Assembly: GCA_900315205.1 (NCBI GenBank)
Contig: OMYF01000006.1
Span: 1 to 64,000, forward strand
Direction: 5' to 3'
DNA: 64,000 bases
Origin: an uncultured Acidaminococcus sp.
GTDB taxonomy: Bacteria; Bacillota; Negativicutes; Acidaminococcales; Acidaminococcaceae
A program made the translations under genes and the position numbers. How positions within the stretch are numbered: the stretch's first letter is position 1; the number at the start of each line of letters is the position of its first letter. The notes beneath the pieces were generated by a model. That model was not told the DNA's origin and did no database searches. It worked only from the letters and a program-made list of their open reading frames with translations. Below, piece by piece: positions 33,785-42,153 of this stretch.

Positions 33785-34405
33785 TCACCGCTTTTTCCCC
33801 TGCATGACGGACACGAAACGCTCCATGGGGAGCAGCCTGCAGAGTACAAGGCAGATGATGAGATTCGGCAGCAGATACGTCAGATTCGTCACCAGCGAAT
33901 AGACAAAGACGGATGACCCCGCCGGAGCATAGCTGGCAAAAAAAATGACGCCCGAAAGAAAATGACAGAAGAGCCGCACCAGCACGCCAAAGACAATGCC
34001 GCAGAGCTTGTGGTCCGGAAAATAACCGGCCAGCCCAAGCGCCATGAAGGGCAGCGGATAATCCAGGAGGACCTGGGCAGGATGGAGGATGAAAGGGCTC
34101 ATGACAAGATTGATGAGACTGTAGGCAAAACCTGTCAGGAACCCTACTTCCGGCCCGTAGGCGAAACTGACGAGGAACAGCGGGAGCATACCGCCCAGGG
34201 TCACGCTGCCGCCGTTCGGAAGACTGTAGAAAGGAAAGGCCGTGACAAGGACGGAAAGAGCCAGCATCATGCCGGTACAGGCCATTTCATAGGGAGAAAG
34301 ATGGATCTTCCGGATCCGCAGCAGGCCGAGGAGCAAAAAGAAAAGAGCCAGCAGCGAAACAAAAGCGAGCGGCGCTGCCGCCAGGGCTTCTCTTAAGTCC
34401 GTCAT
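33785..34405 (-). CDS. thiT: Thiamine ECF transporter S component ThiT
   Basis: 206 residues, six membrane segments. FPFYSLPNGGSVTLGGMLPLFLVSFAYGPEVGFLTGFAYSLINLVMSPFILHPAQVLLDYPLPFMALGLAGYF is the ThiT core, with the thiamine-pocket region (PNGGSVTLG, HPxQxLLDY). It captures thiamine in the membrane and works with a shared EcfAA'T module encoded elsewhere. Its start overlaps the end of nfo within a few bases. There is no TPP riboswitch in front, unlike many thiT genes, because the DNA repair gene is directly upstream. Confidence 0.92.
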   Translation of the reverse strand: MTDLREALAAAPLAFVSLLALFFLLLGLLRIRKIHLSPYEMACTGMMLALSVLVTAFPFYSLPNGGSVTLGGMLPLFLVSFAYGPEVGFLTGFAYSLINLVMSPFILHPAQVLLDYPLPFMALGLAGYFPDHKLCGIVFGVLVRLFCHFLSGVIFFASYAPAGSSVFVYSLVTNLTYLLPNLIICLVLCRLLPMERFVSVMQGKKR

Positions 34406-34408
34406 CTC

Positions 34409-35245
34409 TCATCCCTCCTTCCAGGCTTCCCGCAGCCGCCCGATCTCGGAAGCATATCCGGCAAGCTCGTTCGGTGTTTCGAGGATAAAGGGCAGGCCGC
34501 GGAGTGCCGGATGGCAGGTCACGCGGCTAAGGGCCGGAAAACCGATCTTCCCGGCGCCGATTTTCTCATGACGGTCCTTGTGGGCTCCCAGATCATTCTT
34601 ACTGTCATTCAGATGGACGGCTTTCAGACGGTCCAGACCGATCACCCGGTCAAAAGCGGCAAGGACACCGTCCAGATTGTGGACGATATCATACCCGCCG
34701 TCCCAGATGTGGCAGGTGTCAAGACAGACCCCCACCTTGTCCTGGAGCCTGATCCGGGAGAGCAGATCCGCCATTTCCTCAAACGTCCGCCCCACTTCCG
34801 TGCCTTTGCCCGCCATGGTCTCAAGCAGCAGGAGCGTGGACTGTTCAGGCCGGAGGACTGCATTCAGACAGTCGGCGATGCGTTCACAGCCTTTTTCAGC
34901 ACCCTGCCCCAGATGATTTCCCGGATGCATATTGTAATAGTTCCCCGGAATCAGTTCCATGCGCTGCAGGTCGGACGCGATGGTTTCCCGGGCAAAATCC
35001 CGCACCTCTTCCCGGTCCGAACAGGCATTGAGCGTATAGGGAGCATGTGCGACGAGCGGCACGGCAGGATCCTTCCAGAAGTCCCGGAAAGCCTCCACGT
35101 CCGCCATATCGACAGCTTTGGCCCGGCTTCCCCGGGGATTGCGGGTAAAAAAAGCAAACGTATCTGCTCCAATGGATCTGGCCGTCTTTCCCATGGCCAG
35201 ATACCCTTTGGAAGCAGACAGATGGCAGCCAATATGAAGTGTCAT
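34409..35245 (-). CDS. nfo: Endonuclease IV (deoxyribonuclease IV)
   Basis: 278 residues. This enzyme cuts DNA at abasic sites in base excision repair. Its three-zinc TIM barrel is visible: IGCHLSASKGY, HAPYTLN, YNMHPGNHLGQG, LLETMAGKGTE, GVCLDTCHIWDGGYD, KAVHLNDSKNDLGAHKDRHEKIGAGKIG and FILETPN supply the metal ligands. Start ATG at 35245, with a terminator upstream at 35314-35353. A second, divergent copy begins at the right end of the window. Confidence 0.95.
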   Translation of the reverse strand: MTLHIGCHLSASKGYLAMGKTARSIGADTFAFFTRNPRGSRAKAVDMADVEAFRDFWKDPAVPLVAHAPYTLNACSDREEVRDFARETIASDLQRMELIPGNYYNMHPGNHLGQGAEKGCERIADCLNAVLRPEQSTLLLLETMAGKGTEVGRTFEEMADLLSRIRLQDKVGVCLDTCHIWDGGYDIVHNLDGVLAAFDRVIGLDRLKAVHLNDSKNDLGAHKDRHEKIGAGKIGFPALSRVTCHPALRGLPFILETPNELAGYASEIGRLREAWKEG

Positions 35246-35313
35246 AAACTGATTTCCTTTCTGGGACTGCGGGCCCTGCCGGCACGGATCCTGCGGCAGG
35301 ATACGGGCCTTTA

Positions 35314-35353
35314 CAAAAACAGAGGGCTGTGAAAACATCTGGTTCCACAGCCC
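35314..35353 (-). terminator. Terminator after the degenerate hybrid kinase gene
   Basis: Stem GGGCTGTG/CACAGCCC (35353-35346 and 35331-35324) followed by UCUGUUUUUG on the minus strand. It lies directly past the stop codon and separates the envelope block from nfo. Confidence 0.85.
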
Positions 35354-35364
35354 CGGTCTTTCCT

Positions 35365-37095
35365 TCAGCCCACAAATCCCTTTAAAGTCTGCACGAGAAG
35401 TGCCTTATCGACAGGTTTGGAGATCTGTCCGTTCATGCCGCATTCCAGCGCTTTGGCCACGTCTTCGGAAAGAAGATTTTCCGTCATGGCGAGGATGGGG
35501 ACTTTCCTGGCGTCAGGATGTTCCGAAAGCCGGATCAGCCGGGCAGCTTCGCAGCCGTCCAGATTCGGCATATCCAGATCCATGAGGATGGCACTGTAAT
35601 ACCCCGCCGGATGGTTCCCGAACATTTCGCACGCTTCCTTGCCGTCCCTGGCGCGTTCCATGGAAATACCCACAGAAGCAAGCAGTTTTGTGATGACCTG
35701 AGCGCTCAGATCATTATCCTCGGCTACAAGGAGCCGTTTTCCCGTCAGACTGCCGGGCTGATCCGCCCCGTCATCCTTGTTTTCCTGATACACAAAGGGC
35801 AGTTCCATAAGGAAACGGATGCCCTTGCCGGCGTTGTTGTCCGCCCGGATGATGCCGCCCAGGATATGGACAAGATTGTACGTCACGACCAGTCCCAGAC
35901 CTCCGTGGACCGCGGATTTGCTGAACTGGGAAGCCAGCTCGAAGGGCAGGAACACTTTATCCAGGAGCTCCGGAGGCACGGCTTTGCCCGCACACTCGAC
36001 AGCGACCTCAAGGATCACTTTATGCCCTTTCTGATCTTTCCTGCGGATGGTGCAGTCCAGGCAGGACCCTTCCGCCGTAAACAGCATGGCATTGGACAGC
36101 AGGTTCATCATGACCTGGCTGAAACGGAGGCGGTCGCCGATGAGGGTAAGACCCTGGACTTCGCTGCAGCTGAAGGCAAACTTGATCTTCCGGTTCTGTG
36201 CCTCCTGGCTGAACAGATTCTGCAAATTGCCCAGCACAGCATCCAGCGCAAAAGGTTCCTTCTGCAGCGTCAGGGTCCCGTGTTTCATGGCGGACAGATC
36301 GATGACATCGCCCAGTACATCCAGGAGATAGCGGACCTCATCCTGGCTCTCCCGGACATAATTCATGCGCTGATCCACATTTTCTTCCTCACCCGCCAGG
36401 GTCAGGTAGCCCATGATGGAGTTGAGTGCTTCCTTTGTATCCCTGCTGATGCGGGCCATGAACTGCCCCTTTGCCTCGGCATCATCCCTGGCCTGGCTCA
36501 TGGCCACGCGCAGCTGGGCGCGCCGCTCCATTTCCTGGCTCTTCAGGTCATCGACCGGGTGAGCCAGCAGCAGGAAGTCCCGGTTATGGTTCTTATCCTT
36601 CCGCACGCCCTGAATCAGGAAAGAGGTCCACTGATACGTATCTTCGCTTTTTTTGACCCGTGCCTGGAATTCAAAACAGCTGCATGTCTTCATGGCCTTT
36701 TCAAAGGCCACCCGCAGATTGTCGGGGCTGTACCGGGGCAGATCGCCCGGATGGAATTCGCCCATCAGTTCCGGCACGGAGGCAAACGTCTTTTTTTCCA
36801 CATGCACAGTGGCCCCTTCACAGGAATAGCGGTACGAAACCTGATGCTTCCAGTCCACTTCCTCGACGGTATCATAGGTGTCGCACAGATAGGAGATCAG
36901 TCTGGAAATGCGGTACCTGATCCCCCGTTCCCGCCGGGCCTGCCGGGTCCGGAAATAGCAGAGCAGCAGCAGGATCACGACACAGATGACAAGGACGCAG
37001 ACAAGCATCACTCCGTAATTCCAAAGGCCGATCTTTCCCGCATCCGTAGCCGCATAAGCCAGCAGGCTGTGGTAAGCGTTTTGCAATGCACTCAT
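35365..37095 (-). CDS. Degenerate hybrid histidine kinase with receiver domain
   Basis: 576 residues: a membrane helix (about 27-48), a PAS-like region (about 60-190), a DHp/ATPase region (about 205-435) and a C-terminal receiver (about 453-574). The phospho-accepting His is missing: the H-box reads ISRDTKEALN (216-225) with Arg218 where MSHExRTPLN is normal. The N-box Asn is kept (NLLSNAMLFT), but the G1 box DxGxG reads ECAGKAV. The receiver is intact (AEDND, MDLDMP with Asp506, Lys560). It may act as a pseudokinase whose receiver is phosphorylated by another kinase. It lies 17 bp after ctpA in the same operon. Confidence 0.75.
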   Translation of the reverse strand: MSALQNAYHSLLAYAATDAGKIGLWNYGVMLVCVLVICVVILLLLCYFRTRQARRERGIRYRISRLISYLCDTYDTVEEVDWKHQVSYRYSCEGATVHVEKKTFASVPELMGEFHPGDLPRYSPDNLRVAFEKAMKTCSCFEFQARVKKSEDTYQWTSFLIQGVRKDKNHNRDFLLLAHPVDDLKSQEMERRAQLRVAMSQARDDAEAKGQFMARISRDTKEALNSIMGYLTLAGEEENVDQRMNYVRESQDEVRYLLDVLGDVIDLSAMKHGTLTLQKEPFALDAVLGNLQNLFSQEAQNRKIKFAFSCSEVQGLTLIGDRLRFSQVMMNLLSNAMLFTAEGSCLDCTIRRKDQKGHKVILEVAVECAGKAVPPELLDKVFLPFELASQFSKSAVHGGLGLVVTYNLVHILGGIIRADNNAGKGIRFLMELPFVYQENKDDGADQPGSLTGKRLLVAEDNDLSAQVITKLLASVGISMERARDGKEACEMFGNHPAGYYSAILMDLDMPNLDGCEAARLIRLSEHPDARKVPILAMTENLLSEDVAKALECGMNGQISKPVDKALLVQTLKGFVG

Positions 37096-37112
37096 GGTTT
37101 CGTACCTCCCTG

Positions 37113-38264
37113 CTATTTTGACTGCTGCAGCGTTTCGCGCAGGTACGCTTCCGCTGCATCGAGCTGATTCTTTCCCTGTTCATCCGCAGGTTCCACAACC
37201 ACATCGGGATCGATTCCCTTTTTGTGGATGCTCCGGCCGTTTGGCGTATAATACTTGGCAATGGTCAGCTTGACCGCCGTATCCGGTGACAGCATGAAGA
37301 CGTTCTGGACGACACCCTTGCCGAAGGTCCTGGTCCCGAAAAGGCGTCCGGCCTGCGTGTCCTGGATCGCTCCGGAAACGATTTCGGAAGCACTGGCCGT
37401 ACCGTGATTGACAAGGACCGCCAGCGGATATTTCACGGCTTCCAGATCGGATGTTTCAATTTCTGTATGGCCATTGCGGTCCTTCAGCGACACGATGGGA
37501 CCTTTGGGAACGAGGCAGCGGGCCACATTGACGCAGCTTTCCAGGAGTCCGCCGGGGTTGTCCCGCAGATCGAGGACAAGTGCCTGCATGCCTTCTCCTT
37601 CCAGCTTCTGCAGTTCCGCCTTGAAATCCTTCGCCGTATCGGCATTGAAACTGGTGATGCGGATGTAGCCGATATGGCCGTCGTCCATTTTTCCATAGAC
37701 ACTGCGGATCTTGATCTCCGAACGGGTGATGGTCACTTCTTTTTCTTCATTCTCACCGCGGCGGTACTTCACACGGACCTGCGTCCCGTCACTGCCGCGG
37801 AGCAGTTTGACCACGTCGGTGAGGGACATGCCCGAAAGATCCGTGTCATCGACGCGGGTGATGATGTCGCCCGCCTTAAGACCGGCCCGGTAGGCCGGCG
37901 TATCCTCGATGGGCGACACAACGATGAACTGCTGGTCCTTCATCCCCATCACAATGCCGACACCGCCGAAATGGCCTTCCGTCATATTGGAAAGTGCTTC
38001 AAAATCCTTTTTGTCCAGATAATCCGAATAGGGATCCTTCAGTTCCCTGACCATGCCCCGCAGGGCACCGGCATAGAGATCATTCCGGTCCGTATCCTCG
38101 ACATAATAGGACTGGATCAGATGGAGCGTCCGTCCGAGCTGCAGGAACCCGACGGGGGATCCGACCCAGCGGTTCAAAAGCCAGGTGCTGACGCCGAGGA
38201 ACAGGACCAGGGAAAGCAGAAAAGTCAGGATCAGCGCTCCTATGCCAAATCTTTTTTTACCCAT
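37113..38264 (-). CDS. Carboxy-terminal processing protease (S41, CtpA)
   Basis: 383 residues: signal anchor (about 7-28), then a PDZ domain (about 100-180, FGGVGIVMGMKDQQFIVVSPIEDTPAYRAGLKAGDII) and the S41 protease core with the Ser in NHGTASASEIVSGAIQD and the Lys in RTFGKGVVQ. It trims proteins or cell-wall hydrolases outside the inner membrane. It is 13 bp from the M23 peptidase gene, which with ftsEX is the normal setting in Firmicutes: CtpA commonly controls EnvC/NlpC-type hydrolases. Confidence 0.93.
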   Translation of the reverse strand: MGKKRFGIGALILTFLLSLVLFLGVSTWLLNRWVGSPVGFLQLGRTLHLIQSYYVEDTDRNDLYAGALRGMVRELKDPYSDYLDKKDFEALSNMTEGHFGGVGIVMGMKDQQFIVVSPIEDTPAYRAGLKAGDIITRVDDTDLSGMSLTDVVKLLRGSDGTQVRVKYRRGENEEKEVTITRSEIKIRSVYGKMDDGHIGYIRITSFNADTAKDFKAELQKLEGEGMQALVLDLRDNPGGLLESCVNVARCLVPKGPIVSLKDRNGHTEIETSDLEAVKYPLAVLVNHGTASASEIVSGAIQDTQAGRLFGTRTFGKGVVQNVFMLSPDTAVKLTIAKYYTPNGRSIHKKGIDPDVVVEPADEQGKNQLDAAEAYLRETLQQSK

Positions 38265-38277
38265 ATCGTTCCCTCTT

Positions 38278-39411
38278 TTACGGCAGATAATTCAGAGGTT
38301 CGACCACGTCGCCGTGGACGCGGACCTCAAAATGGCAGTGGGGCCCTGTCGAGTTGCCCGTACTGCCGGCGAGCGCAATGGTCTGCCCCCGGGCCACATT
38401 CTCCCCCACGCCCACCGTAAGGGACGAATTATGGCCGTACAGCGTCACCAGGCCGCCGCCGTGATCGATCATGACCGCATTGCCGTAACCGCCCATCCAG
38501 CCGGCATAGATGACCGTGCCCGAATCGGCAGCCACCACAGGTTCCCCGTAATCCGCTGCAATATCGATCCCGGCATGGAAGATCTGGGAATGCCAGATGG
38601 GATGGACCCGCCACCCAAAAGGCGACGTGATCTCCCCATAGACGGGCCAGCTGAACTGTCCCGAGCCATGGCGCTGTGCATTCATGCGCCCGGCCTCTTC
38701 CATCTGCTTGATCATGGCCGCGATCTGCCGGCTGTTCTCCTGCAGTTCCTCATATTCTGCATCAAGCCGTGCCTTGTCAGCCAGGGCCTTTTCGTAGAGG
38801 ACCTGCTGCTCCTGCTGTTTCTGCGCGACCAGTTCCTGCTTGGCCACGACTTCCGCGTGAGTGGCATCAAGCTGCCTCTTATTCTCCGCCAGCTCAGCCT
38901 GCCGGCGCTGCAGTTCCGCTTTCTGCCGGTTCAGGAGCTCGATGAGCCGCGTATCCTGACGGATGACCCGCTGCAGCAGGTACATCCGGGACGCAAAATC
39001 CCGGAAATCCGCGGACCCCAGGAGGACGTCCAGATAATTGACCTGACCGTTCTCATAGATGTCCCGCAGCCGTTTCTTGTAGATCCCGCGTGTATTGTCG
39101 AATTCTTTCTGCTTGACTGAAATGGCCCGCTCATTATCGCGGAGCCTGCCCTCGAGGACACGCTGCTGTGCTTCGACGACGGCCAGCTCCTGCTGGGCCT
39201 GAGCCAGCTCCCGCTGGGCTTCCAGGAGCTGTTCCACGGCATTGTCGATGCGGTGCTGATTCGTCGTCCGCTCCGCATCTTTGTCATCGATCTGACGCTG
39301 CACATCTTCCAGCTCGGCCTTCTTGTCTTCGATCGTCTCCGCCCAGGTAACCGGCGAGGCCAGATTGATCATGAGCAGAAACGCGGACAAAACCGCTGCT
39401 TGTTTTTTCAT
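38278..39411 (-). CDS. EnvC-like M23 peptidase with coiled coil
   Basis: 377 residues: signal peptide (to about AETIE), a long coiled coil (about 28-245; many Gln/Glu/Leu heptads) and a C-terminal M23 LytM domain with the zinc ligands HAGIDIAADYG and HCHFEV intact. An intact site suggests a true endopeptidase, unlike E. coli EnvC, which is inactive and only activates amidases. It is encoded 3' of ftsX, whose outer loop normally binds such coiled coils to gate septal peptidoglycan cleavage. ATG at 39411 chosen over an upstream GTG, because AAGGCGG spaces to it by 6. Confidence 0.9.
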   Translation of the reverse strand: MKKQAAVLSAFLLMINLASPVTWAETIEDKKAELEDVQRQIDDKDAERTTNQHRIDNAVEQLLEAQRELAQAQQELAVVEAQQRVLEGRLRDNERAISVKQKEFDNTRGIYKKRLRDIYENGQVNYLDVLLGSADFRDFASRMYLLQRVIRQDTRLIELLNRQKAELQRRQAELAENKRQLDATHAEVVAKQELVAQKQQEQQVLYEKALADKARLDAEYEELQENSRQIAAMIKQMEEAGRMNAQRHGSGQFSWPVYGEITSPFGWRVHPIWHSQIFHAGIDIAADYGEPVVAADSGTVIYAGWMGGYGNAVMIDHGGGLVTLYGHNSSLTVGVGENVARGQTIALAGSTGNSTGPHCHFEVRVHGDVVEPLNYLP

Positions 39412-39483
39412 TCGCACCCGCCTGCCTTACTCACCAGTTCATATCCGCCCGGGGAACCGGATCCTCCCCCGCAGCGGCAGCAT

Positions 39484-40371
39484 TCATACATCAAGGAATT
39501 TCCGCAGGGAAATGGCACTGCCTGCCGCACCGATCACAGTCCCGACGCAGACAAGGCCTGCGCAGAGGTAGCCCATAAAGGGCCACAGCGGCAGCAGAGG
39601 GAAGAACGCCAGCGTGGCGTAGATCCTGCCCTGGGCAGCCTCATAGATCTTGTAGAGGCACATTGACGCGATCAGGGCACCGATAAAGCCCATCAGCATC
39701 CCTTCCAGCAGAAAGGGCCAGCGGATGAACCAGTTCGTCGCCCCGACGAACTTCATGATGCTCACTTCCCGGCGCCGCGCAAAAACAGTGATCCGGATCG
39801 TATTCGAGATGATGAAGAGCGTCGCAATGGCAAGCATCACGATCAGCAGGATCCCGCCGAGGCGGAGGACCCGCGTCAGCTGGAAGAGGTGCTGCACCAC
39901 TTCCTGGCCGAACTTGGCCGTCTCGACACCGGGCATCTTTTCGATGGCCGGCACGATCTGCTGGATCCGTTCCGGCTTGTCGACCTTGATTTCAAAGGAA
40001 TACGGGAAAGGATTCTCCTCTCCCAGGGCATCCAGGAGTTTCTGCTGCTCCCGCAGGCGCTCCTTGAATTTTTTCAGAGCCTGATCCTTCGTGACTGCCT
40101 TGACTTCCATGACGCCCTGGGTCAGCTTCAGCTGCTGCTCGACCTGCTTGCGCTGGACCGGCGTCGCCGAATCTTCCATATAGACCGTGATCTGCACCTG
40201 GTTTTCCAGATAGCGGGCAAGGTTGTTGACATTCAGGACCATGACCAGAAAAAGACCGAGGACAAGGATGGACAGACCCACGGTGGTAACGGAGGCGAAA
40301 CTCATCAGGGAGTTCCGCTTGATGGATTTGAAGGTCTCCTTCAAATAATACCATTTTGTGCTAAATCTCAT
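39484..40371 (-). CDS. ftsX: Cell division protein FtsX
   Basis: 295 residues, four membrane helices with a large periplasmic loop after helix 1 (about 45-165). KETFKSIKRNSLMSFASVTTVGLSILVLG at the start and the FtsX domain region (FVGATNWFIRWPFLLEGMLMGFIGALIA) are typical. It carries the FtsE signal across the membrane to the M23 peptidase encoded next. It overlaps ftsE by 11 bp. Confidence 0.95.
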   Translation of the reverse strand: MRFSTKWYYLKETFKSIKRNSLMSFASVTTVGLSILVLGLFLVMVLNVNNLARYLENQVQITVYMEDSATPVQRKQVEQQLKLTQGVMEVKAVTKDQALKKFKERLREQQKLLDALGEENPFPYSFEIKVDKPERIQQIVPAIEKMPGVETAKFGQEVVQHLFQLTRVLRLGGILLIVMLAIATLFIISNTIRITVFARRREVSIMKFVGATNWFIRWPFLLEGMLMGFIGALIASMCLYKIYEAAQGRIYATLAFFPLLPLWPFMGYLCAGLVCVGTVIGAAGSAISLRKFLDV

Positions 40372-41047
40372 ACCCGTAGACTCCCCTGCTCTCGTCCCGG
40401 ACGATCCGTCCGTTCTCTATGGCAATGACACGTTTGCGCATATAATCGACCATGGTCTTGTCATGGGTAGCCATGATGATGGTCGTGCCGCGCCGGTTGA
40501 TTTCCGAAAAGATATTCATGATCTCCATACTCGTCTCGGGATCCAGATTCCCCGTCGGCTCGTCCGCAATGACGAGGAGCGGATCGTTGACGATGGCTCT
40601 GGCGATGGCGACGCGCTGCTGTTCCCCGCCGCTCATCTCGCCGGGATAATTGCCGGCTTTGTCGCCCAGGCCCACAAGGTCCAGCACTTCTCTGACGCGC
40701 ACCCTGATCTTGCGTGACGGCGTTTCGATGACCTGCATGGCAAAAGCCACGTTCTCGAAGACGGTGCGGTCATTCAGCAGCCGGTAGTCCTGGAAGACGA
40801 TGCCCAGCTGGCGGCGCAGGTACGGGATCTCGTCGGAGCGTAGTTTCATGACATCGACTCCGTCAACGAGGATCTGACCCGATGTCAGTTCGATTTCCCG
40901 GGAAATGGCCTTGATGAAGGTGGATTTCCCGGCCCCGCTGGGTCCCACCAGGAAAACGAATTCACCGGGTTTGATATGGACGCAGACATCCTGCAGGGCT
41001 GTAGCCCCGCCCGGATAGGATTTACAAGCATGATTCATGATCAGCAA
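40361..41047 (-). CDS. ftsE: Cell division ATP-binding protein FtsE
   Basis: 228 residues: Walker [17 protein letters not shown]-loop IVFQDYRLL, signature [15 protein letters not shown], Walker [15 protein letters not shown] and the H-loop ATHD. ABC ATPase that drives FtsX during cell division. The start is TTG at 41047, 9 bases after a GGAGG site; the first ATG lies three codons later and spaces poorly. Confidence 0.95.
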   Translation of the reverse strand: MLIMNHACKSYPGGATALQDVCVHIKPGEFVFLVGPSGAGKSTFIKAISREIELTSGQILVDGVDVMKLRSDEIPYLRRQLGIVFQDYRLLNDRTVFENVAFAMQVIETPSRKIRVRVREVLDLVGLGDKAGNYPGEMSGGEQQRVAIARAIVNDPLLVIADEPTGNLDPETSMEIMNIFSEINRRGTTIIMATHDKTMVDYMRKRVIAIENGRIVRDESRGVYGYEI

Positions 41048-41064
41048 AGGGATCTACCTCCACT

Positions 41065-42153
41065 TCAATGCTTCAGCAGTGCAACAGCCCTGGCGATATT
41101 CGCCTGCGCTTCGCTCCGCAGGGCCTCGATCCGGGCCCTTTCCTGCTTTCCGTCACTGCACCGCAGCGTGCGCGCCAGTGCGGCGATTTCTTCGGCCGTG
41201 ACACGGTCGATCCGATTGACGACACGGCCCTTCATGCCCGCCACGAACCGGTCCACTTTGGGATCATAGGACACAGCCATGAACGGCACGTCATTCAGCG
41301 CGGCAAAGACAAGCGCATGGAGCCGCATGCCGATCAGCATGTCCAGACTGCTGATAAGGTCCTGATACGCCTGTGTCGAAAGTTTATGATCCAGGAAATA
41401 GACATCGGACGCATCAGTCATCCGATCCCGCACACTGCAGGAAACTTCCTCGTCACCGGGGAACTGCAGCGGGATGAAAAGGATCTGGCAATGGGATTCC
41501 TTTTTCAGGAGGTCCGCCGCCCGGGCAAATTCCGCCACAAAGCGCTCCTCCCCCTTCCAGTGCCGCAGGGCAAAACCGACGACGGGGCGGTTCCGGTCCA
41601 TGCCAAGGGACTCGAGCTCGATGCGCCCGGCTTCCTTCCGGCCCGGCGGCAGGGAAAAGACAGCATCGGACGTGACAAGGATGTCCGATTTGGCAAACCC
41701 CATGGCACAAAGGTCCTCCAGCGAACCGTCGTCCCGGACAGTGATCAGATCTGCCTGCCGGCATACGGATCTTGTCAGGAAACGGGAGAACGTTCCCCGG
41801 ATGGGTCCGATTCCCTGGGCAAAGAGCATGATTTTTTTATGCATCAGGGCAGCGAGTGCTATGATGCTGAGATAATAGAACAGACTGATATGGCTCGTCA
41901 CATTCTGGAGCAGGCTCCCGCCGCCCGAAAGCAGCAGGTCCGTTCCCGCCATGGCCCGGAAGATCTTCCAGAGATTGAAGCGGTGGATGGAGCGCACCTG
42001 ATGGATCCGTTCGGTCATATCGGGATGGCCCGATATGACCGTAAGTTCCACATCCGGATCCTGTCTGCGCAGAGACGTGAGGATTGCCGTCAGCATTGCC
42101 TCATCCCCGGCATTGGAAAATCCGTAATATCCGGAAATCAGCACCTTATTCAA
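41065..42153 (-). CDS. csaB: Polysaccharide pyruvyl transferase CsaB
   Basis: 362 residues. KVLISGYYGFSNAGDEAMLTAILTSLRRQDPDVELTVIS and LLLSGGGSLLQNVTSHISLFYY are the CsaB signatures. It transfers pyruvate from PEP to a cell-wall sugar, creating the ketal that SLH-domain proteins bind. In diderm Firmicutes SLH-bearing OmpM-type porins tie the outer membrane to the wall, so this gene fits an envelope-tethering role. It overlaps the DUF5693 gene by 8 bp; such pairs occur together in Firmicutes. Confidence 0.9.
   Translation of the reverse strand: MNKVLISGYYGFSNAGDEAMLTAILTSLRRQDPDVELTVISGHPDMTERIHQVRSIHRFNLWKIFRAMAGTDLLLSGGGSLLQNVTSHISLFYYLSIIALAALMHKKIMLFAQGIGPIRGTFSRFLTRSVCRQADLITVRDDGSLEDLCAMGFAKSDILVTSDAVFSLPPGRKEAGRIELESLGMDRNRPVVGFALRHWKGEERFVAEFARAADLLKKESHCQILFIPLQFPGDEEVSCSVRDRMTDASDVYFLDHKLSTQAYQDLISSLDMLIGMRLHALVFAALNDVPFMAVSYDPKVDRFVAGMKGRVVNRIDRVTAEEIAALARTLRCSDGKQERARIEALRSEAQANIARAVALLKH

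Noticed and set aside
33785-34420. TPP riboswitch for thiT
   Set aside because: thiT starts within a few bases of the nfo stop; there is no room for one and no thi-box motif is present.
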